Below are positions 57,690-64,000 of a stretch of 64,000 nucleotides of DNA, one piece after another; position 1 is the first letter of the stretch, and each line of letters opens with the position of its first letter. A model generated the notes under the pieces. That model saw only the letters and a program-made list of their open reading frames with translations, was not told the DNA's origin and ran no database searches. The DNA is from Brachypterus glaber (Eukaryota; Arthropoda; Insecta; Coleoptera; Kateretidae), in the NCBI GenBank assembly GCA_958510825.1, contig OY294048.1:25624300-25688299 (forward strand). Reading direction: 5' to 3'. The position numbers and the translations under genes are program-made.

Positions 57690-58490
57690 AACTAGCCCAA
57701 CCTCCAAAAGGAAGTTGAAGCCTACATAAAATCCTGCGACCTCTGTGCCAGAGCAAAAATTAACAGACGAAATACAGACAGACCACTTGTAGTGACCGAG
57801 ACTCCTAAAACTCCATTTGAGAGAATAAACATAGATGTATTTAGTATTCTTAACAAACGCTATTTTCTCACCATAAGGTACGAACTAACGAAATTTACCC
57901 AAGCATACCCACTAAAGGATAAGAGCGCAAAGGAGGTTATAAGAACCTTAATGGTCTTCTTCCAGCACTATTGAACCCCATTACGAATTCATACTGACAA
58001 TGGGGGAGAATTTGAAAACCAACTAATGTACGATTTATCTAAACTGTACGACTTTAAACTTACGACAAGCTCCGTGGCTCACCTTCAATCAAACGGTTCG
58101 GTAGAAAGATTTCATGCAAGCCTTGCGGAAATACTTAGAGTACAGAGCCTTGAATTCCCGGACGAAAATCCCCTAGAAATTCTACCCTACGCAATGATAT
58201 CCCATAACACTAGCGTAAATAAAACCACGGGTTTTACCCCATATGAACTTGTTTTTGGCCATACGGCGTCCAGATCTCCAGAAAAATTGTATAATCTAAA
58301 CGAACTAATTAGTAAGTACATTCGCGACCTTAATAATAAAATATCCTATAATTATAGAATTGCCCGCGAATAAACTATTCGGTCTAAAGAAAAGGCGAAA
58401 GAACGCTTCGACAAACATGTCAACCCAAAACCCCCTCAATATCACGATGGACAAAAGGTCTGGCTCAAAGAGTCCCAACTTATTCACAAA
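57690..58490 (+). pseudogene. gypsy integrase
   Basis: The zinc-finger end is seen as SCDLCARAKINR (about 57735). The catalytic core follows: ERINIDVF (Asp 1), a TGA at 57972, then HTDNGGEFEN (Asp 2) and SNGSVERFHASLAEI (Glu), spaced as in the D,D(35)E family. FTPYELVFGH and a C-terminal KERFDKHVNPK...GQKVWLKE basic tail complete it. Frames 57792-57974 and 58026-58373 carry the pieces, with stops at 57972 and 58371. The stretch 56627-57690 upstream is degenerate linker coding (for example 56649-56909) with many stops. Confidence 0.8.
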
Positions 58491-58649
58491 TTAAAACCAA
58501 AATACTATGGGCCTTTTACCATCGAATCCACCTTTTCAAACTCTGCCATAATTAAGAGAGACAACTCTACTACTAAGGTTAATTTTGACCGACTTAAACC
58601 TGTCAGAAGTCGTGACCCTAATGACGATACTGACGACGACGAAGGAAAT

Positions 58650-60563
58650 AACGAAGATAATATTGTTTCAGGTCCTTCTGGACAGCAATAATTATCCTCC
58701 AGGGTTGCAGATCCCAAGAAAAATTCACCCTCACTCCTCTTAACAGCACTTTGGGCCTCTATTATCACAATGAAGCCTATATAAAAATTTCAAATGATAG
58801 ATGGAAACTGTTAGTATATAAAGACATAACCTTACTTAAAAACTCCTTTGACAATAACAAAATAATCCTTAATGACATTAATAACTTGCTTAATCTAAAT
58901 TCGAATCCACGTTTACTATATTTTGCGACCGACGCTCGCTCGCATACCCATATGTTAGACAGAATTTCCGACTCTATAGAAAAGAAGTTCCTAGAAATAA
59001 GGGGGGATACAAACTCCTATAGGACTAAAAGAGGTATTCTTAATGGAATCGGTTCAATCTGGAAAGGCATTACGGGTAACCTAGACGCTAGCGACGGCGA
59101 ATATTATGAAAATTGCATAAATAAATTAGAGAAGGATGAACACGAAATCCAAAACTTAATCAAAAATCAAATTTTAGTTACTACACAAACATTCAAAACC
59201 TTTAACTATACTATTCATAAATTGCAAATCGACGAAGAAACCTTTAATGAGGATCTTAAAATAATAGAAAATCAACTTTATAATATTACGGATAATCAAA
59301 ATTATTTTGAATCCAAACTTAAAATCTTTAACTTAGGTGAACAATTAATAGAATCATTTATTTTAATTGAACACTAATTAGATGATATCCTTAATAGCAT
59401 CACCTTTGCTAGATTAAAAGTACTTCATCCCTCAATCATACAGCCCTTAGAATAATTAGACCAACTCTCTAAAATTTCACAGGCTACCGAAAAGGGTAAC
59501 CTACCCCTGCAACCCTCCTTTCAAAACATAGCTAATTACATCGACATAATCGAACTCGAAGCCTACCAAATAGAAAATAAATTAATTTTTATTTTGTAAA
59601 CTCTGCTTGTTGACTATGATAATTATAACCTTTTACACTTATACTACCTGCCTACGCCGGATCCTAGAACATCCCCATTTCACACAATTCTTACTTCCTT
59701 TAAATATATCGCTGTATCCGATGATAACAGATTCTATACACAAATCCTTAACTTGAACTCGTGCAAGGCACTTCCGGCAACAGGAAACAAGATCAAGATT
59801 TGCTACCATATGGTCACATACCCGATCGACTCCACAGCCACATGTGAAGCACAAATTATTAACCACCCTTCAAAACTACCCCCCCAATTGCCAAATAAAC
59901 ACATTCAACATTGAAGACTACAACGTCCAACCAATAGGAATCAACTATTGGCTTTCAGGCAAAATTCCAGTATCAATCACCTGTATAAACAGCCCCACGA
60001 AAACTACGTTTATAAATCAAAACTCAATTCTACAGTTACAACCCTCCTGCACAGGATATGTCGGCGCCACAAGAATTATCTCCACTTTCGAAAGAAGTTC
60101 AAACCTATCAATAATACTACAAACCCCTATTATTCCTTTCGAATGCTGTGAAGGAATACCAGATGCAATAAACTTACCTAAATTAACCCCTTTGAAAATA
60201 AACAAACTAAATTTGGGCGAACTCAATACAGCCGAACACAAACTTAACAAATATAGCGAACAACTGGACCAAATCATCAACAAACCCTTCGTAGAAAGAA
60301 ACTGGTCATGGTTTTCCATTTTTGCCATAATTATTGTAATAACCCTTATAGTCTTAGTTATATGTTATAGAATTAGACTAAGAAGAACAAGGAGAGCTAT
60401 CCTGAACAATAGTACAAGACCAGATGACAACCCTCCACCAACTGGCGCATCCAGAACACGCCAATCCTTTGTGTCTAGATACACCAGAAGATGTCCTAGT
60501 ATAAGAATAATTGATCCTGCTATTGAGGAGGACCAATTGGCAACCCTTAATACCACTGTATGA
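58650..60563 (+). pseudogene. errantivirus-type env-like protein, broken
   Basis: Two main frames, 58751-59377 (208 aa) and 59844-60563 (239 aa), with a degenerate middle. The first has a basic RTKR site followed by a Gly/Ile-rich segment and long helical heptads, as in the F-type fusion proteins that errantiviruses share with baculoviruses. The second ends with a hydrophobic membrane anchor (WFSIFAIIIVITLIVLVICY, residues about 153-172) and a basic tail. Stops near 59380 and 59600 and the lost frame between them make it non-functional. Distance to the LTR is as usual for the group. Confidence 0.75.
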
Positions 60564-60596
60564 ATTGCTGTTCTTCTATAGATCAGCAATTTTCTT

Positions 60597-60608
60597 AAAA
60601 AGGGGAGC
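60597..60608 (+). other. Polypurine tract of the gypsy element
   Basis: AAAAAGGGGAGC lies directly before the LTR, where plus-strand DNA synthesis is primed in LTR retroelements. Confidence 0.75.
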
Positions 60609-60898
60609 TGTTATATCTGAACCCACCTATATCAAAACAGCGATAAGGAACGTACTAGACTTGAGCGTGCCCAAAACTGCTGAGACAGCAGTGCAACAAT
60701 GTAATAACACCGTGGAAGGCCTAGAGCCGTGAGAAATGCCATCTCAGCAGTCCCATTTAGTATTTAAGAATAACTTTGTTTTATCTAGAAGCATTATATT
60801 TTAGAATCTAGACTAAGTAACTCGTTCTTTTAATTTTATTTGTATTAAATAAATAAAATCTATTTTAAAAACCCAAGTTTCAATTCGGGGTTATAACA
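60609..60898 (+). repeat. 3' LTR of the gypsy element (290 bp)
   Basis: Starts TGTTATATCTGAACCC after the polypurine tract and ends GGGGTTATAACA, giving TG...CA and an inverted TGTTATA/TATAACA. Inside are a TATTTAAG promoter-like element and AATAAATAAAAT near the end as a polyadenylation signal. No 5' partner was found, so the target duplication cannot be checked. Confidence 0.8.
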
Positions 60899-60909
60899 TA
60901 ACATATATA

Positions 60910-62839
<1,930 letters not shown>

Positions 62840-64000
62840 ATGGGTCCATCCAAAAAAGATCCAGACAAGGGAAGGAAGAACTCGGAAAACATACAGGAAG
62901 ATTCAGGAGAAGGAAGAAGTAGAACAAGTTCGATGTCTTCCAATATAGGCTACATTTCTATAATCAGCAATAAAGATGAAAAACTAGAAACGTCCCCTAC
63001 CACATCCACAAGAAGAAAGAGAGTAAGCGATAGTCCAAAAAGTGAAGAAGAAATTTCTGAAGATAAGCGCGCATCAATAGAAGACAGTTTTTCATTGGCG
63101 TTTGAACTTCTTAAATCAATATCAACAAAAGCTAGTGGTATTAAAAGAGAAAATTATGCACAAGAAAGAGTTCAAATTCAAAGTATTGATTCAAAGCTTA
63201 GCAAAGTACTAAAGGGCATAAAAAACGGAGGACACAAATTAGTTGCTGACAAACGTACATTGGCCCAGAATGAAGTTGTAGAAGAATTAAAACAGGTACA
63301 AACTTTGCTTAGAACGCAAATTAAAGCTCATGGTACTTTGGTTAACGAAGTCAAAGATCTAAAAGCAGCAGGTTCTGTCCCTCCCACCGTTACATATGGT
63401 CAAGTTGCTTCAAGGAATGTCGCTGCTACAGTAGCTATGCCAACAGGCAAGAAAGCAATAACCAAGAAGTCTTACCGTGTACTTCTAAAATCAGAGGACC
63501 CAACAGTAACTTCCGATCTGTTAAAGGACAAAATATTAAAAGATATTAAACCCAGTAAACTTGGTTTAATACGTCCACGAGTATACAAAAATTGGGAAGG
63601 GGTTATAATAGAATCAGATAACGATAAAACTACCGAAATTACAAATGCTAGGGAAATAAAAGACCTCAATGTTCAGGTTTCGCATTTTGACAAACTAAGA
63701 CCAAGAATGGCAATTTTTAACGTACCCTCATATATTGATGAACACGACCTTGAGGCTGCTATAAAGGACGAAAATTTTCCTGGAATTGATATTGGCTTAA
63801 TCAAACCGGCTTATAAGTTTGGAAAGCGTAACTTGCATTATGTTCACTGGGTAGTTGAAACTGATCCAAAAGCAAGAGCGGCCTTACTATCAAGAGGAAA
63901 GATTGGAATTCGGTGGCATTCGTGTGATGTTAAGGATCGTGTAGCAGTATCACAATGTTATAGATGCCTAAAATTTGGACACATTGCAAATAAGTGTGAC
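62840..64000 (+). CDS. LINE ORF1 (gag-like) with CCHC zinc knuckle, partial at window edge
   Basis: From ATG 62840 the frame is open for 387 codons to the last base, with no stop. The start follows a CACCAAAATGG context. The N-terminus is charged and Ser/Thr-rich (MGPSKKDPDKGRK...), with a helical middle (residues about 75-185). A domain with KKSYRVLLKSEDP, a DLNVQVSHFDKLRPRMAIFN block and DIGLIKPAYKFG (about 215-335) leads to CYRCLKFGHIANKC (C-x2-C-x4-H-x4-C) just before the edge. This order matches R1/Jockey-type ORF1 proteins, which bind element RNA. More knuckles and ORF2 would be expected beyond the window. It is the only uninterrupted LINE frame here that could belong to a live element. 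Confidence 0.75.
   Translation, partial: MGPSKKDPDKGRKNSENIQEDSGEGRSRTSSMSSNIGYISIISNKDEKLETSPTTSTRRKRVSDSPKSEEEISEDKRASIEDSFSLAFELLKSISTKASGIKRENYAQERVQIQSIDSKLSKVLKGIKNGGHKLVADKRTLAQNEVVEELKQVQTLLRTQIKAHGTLVNEVKDLKAAGSVPPTVTYGQVASRNVAATVAMPTGKKAITKKSYRVLLKSEDPTVTSDLLKDKILKDIKPSKLGLIRPRVYKNWEGVIIESDNDKTTEITNAREIKDLNVQVSHFDKLRPRMAIFNVPSYIDEHDLEAAIKDENFPGIDIGLIKPAYKFGKRNLHYVHWVVETDPKARAALLSRGKIGIRWHSCDVKDRVAVSQCYRCLKFGHIANKCD

Larger units (their letters stand above)
53735..60898 (+). mobile_element. Errantivirus-like (gypsy) LTR element, decayed, 3' LTR only
   Basis: The order is end of gag, protease, tandem-repeat spacer, RT, RNase H, integrase, env, polypurine tract, LTR. This is the layout of insect errantiviruses (gypsy/297/ZAM group), which are endogenous and carry an envelope-like third gene. 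Every frame is interrupted by several stops or shifts. The 5' LTR is not seen because the sequence begins at the assembly gap. It is an old inactive copy. Confidence 0.85.

Noticed and set aside
53215..60898. The 320-bp repeat as the 5' LTR of the errantivirus-like element
   Set aside because: It does not match the 3' LTR at 60609-60898 and lacks its TGTTATA start. The same repeat also occurs far upstream without any element.

Overview
The window looks like a stretch of a large, strongly AT-rich arthropod (probably insect) genome. It is almost entirely intronic and intergenic transposon debris. Evidence for this is the diversity of LINE clades (R1, R4/Dong, I-group and two CR1/L2-type elements), an insect errantivirus-like gypsy element with an env frame, HARBI1-, piggyBac- and Tc1/mariner-type DNA transposons, many hairpin MITEs with TA target duplications, and long microsatellites. 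No prokaryotic organisation is visible. The only convincing host coding sequence is two short minus-strand exons (44634-44749, then 17070-17226). Both encode ankyrin-repeat-like peptides, both have canonical AG/GT borders, and their phases match. The roughly 27 kb between them would then be one intron filled by transposons. From memory the peptide resembles the ankyrin part of an insect Lrrk (ROCO kinase), but this was not verified.

Layout, left to right. 1-7 kb: a deletion derivative of a Harbinger element, then a three-level nest in which a hairpin MITE sits in a foldback transposon that sits in a truncated I-group LINE, each level with its own target duplication. 7-14 kb: a large inverted-repeat element carrying two further 1.17-kb hairpin MITEs, a G-rich inverted satellite and an apparently perfect 1,613-bp tandem duplication. 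14-22 kb: a series of TA-flanked MITEs, the downstream host exon, a TA/TATATG microsatellite and a cluster of AGATGGCGC motifs. 22.4-23.2 kb: an unrecognised broken reading frame. 23.4-43 kb: four LINEs. Two R4/Dong-like copies on the plus strand and two CR1/L2-like copies on the minus strand meet at AAT or AATGAT arrays. One minus-strand LINE is split by a 4.37-kb transposon with terminal inverted repeats of about 630 bp. 43-46 kb: a piggyBac remnant, the upstream host exon and small MITEs. 46-50.3 kb: an R1-clade LINE and two further 3' ends of the same kind, all docked on AACAGT hexanucleotide arrays. 50.3-53.5 kb: AT-rich sequence, a 320-bp direct repeat and a Tc1/mariner-type fragment, ending at a 200-base N gap. 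53.7-60.9 kb: a decayed errantivirus-like element with a 3' LTR only. 60.9-64 kb: a hairpin MITE whose right end is replaced by about 196 TCTG repeats, then a tRNA-like segment and the open 5' part of a LINE ORF1 that runs off the window.

The most interesting theme is the relation of LINEs to microsatellites. R4/Dong-like copies abut AAT tracts, R1-clade copies abut AACAGT tracts in both orientations, and a third LINE ORF1 starts just after a TCTG tract. The AAT tails of the CR1/L2-like LINEs may themselves supply the landing sites. Nearly every element reading frame is interrupted, so little here is likely to be active. The exceptions are the open ORF1 at the right edge and possibly the 1.03-kb ORF1 at 29421-30440.
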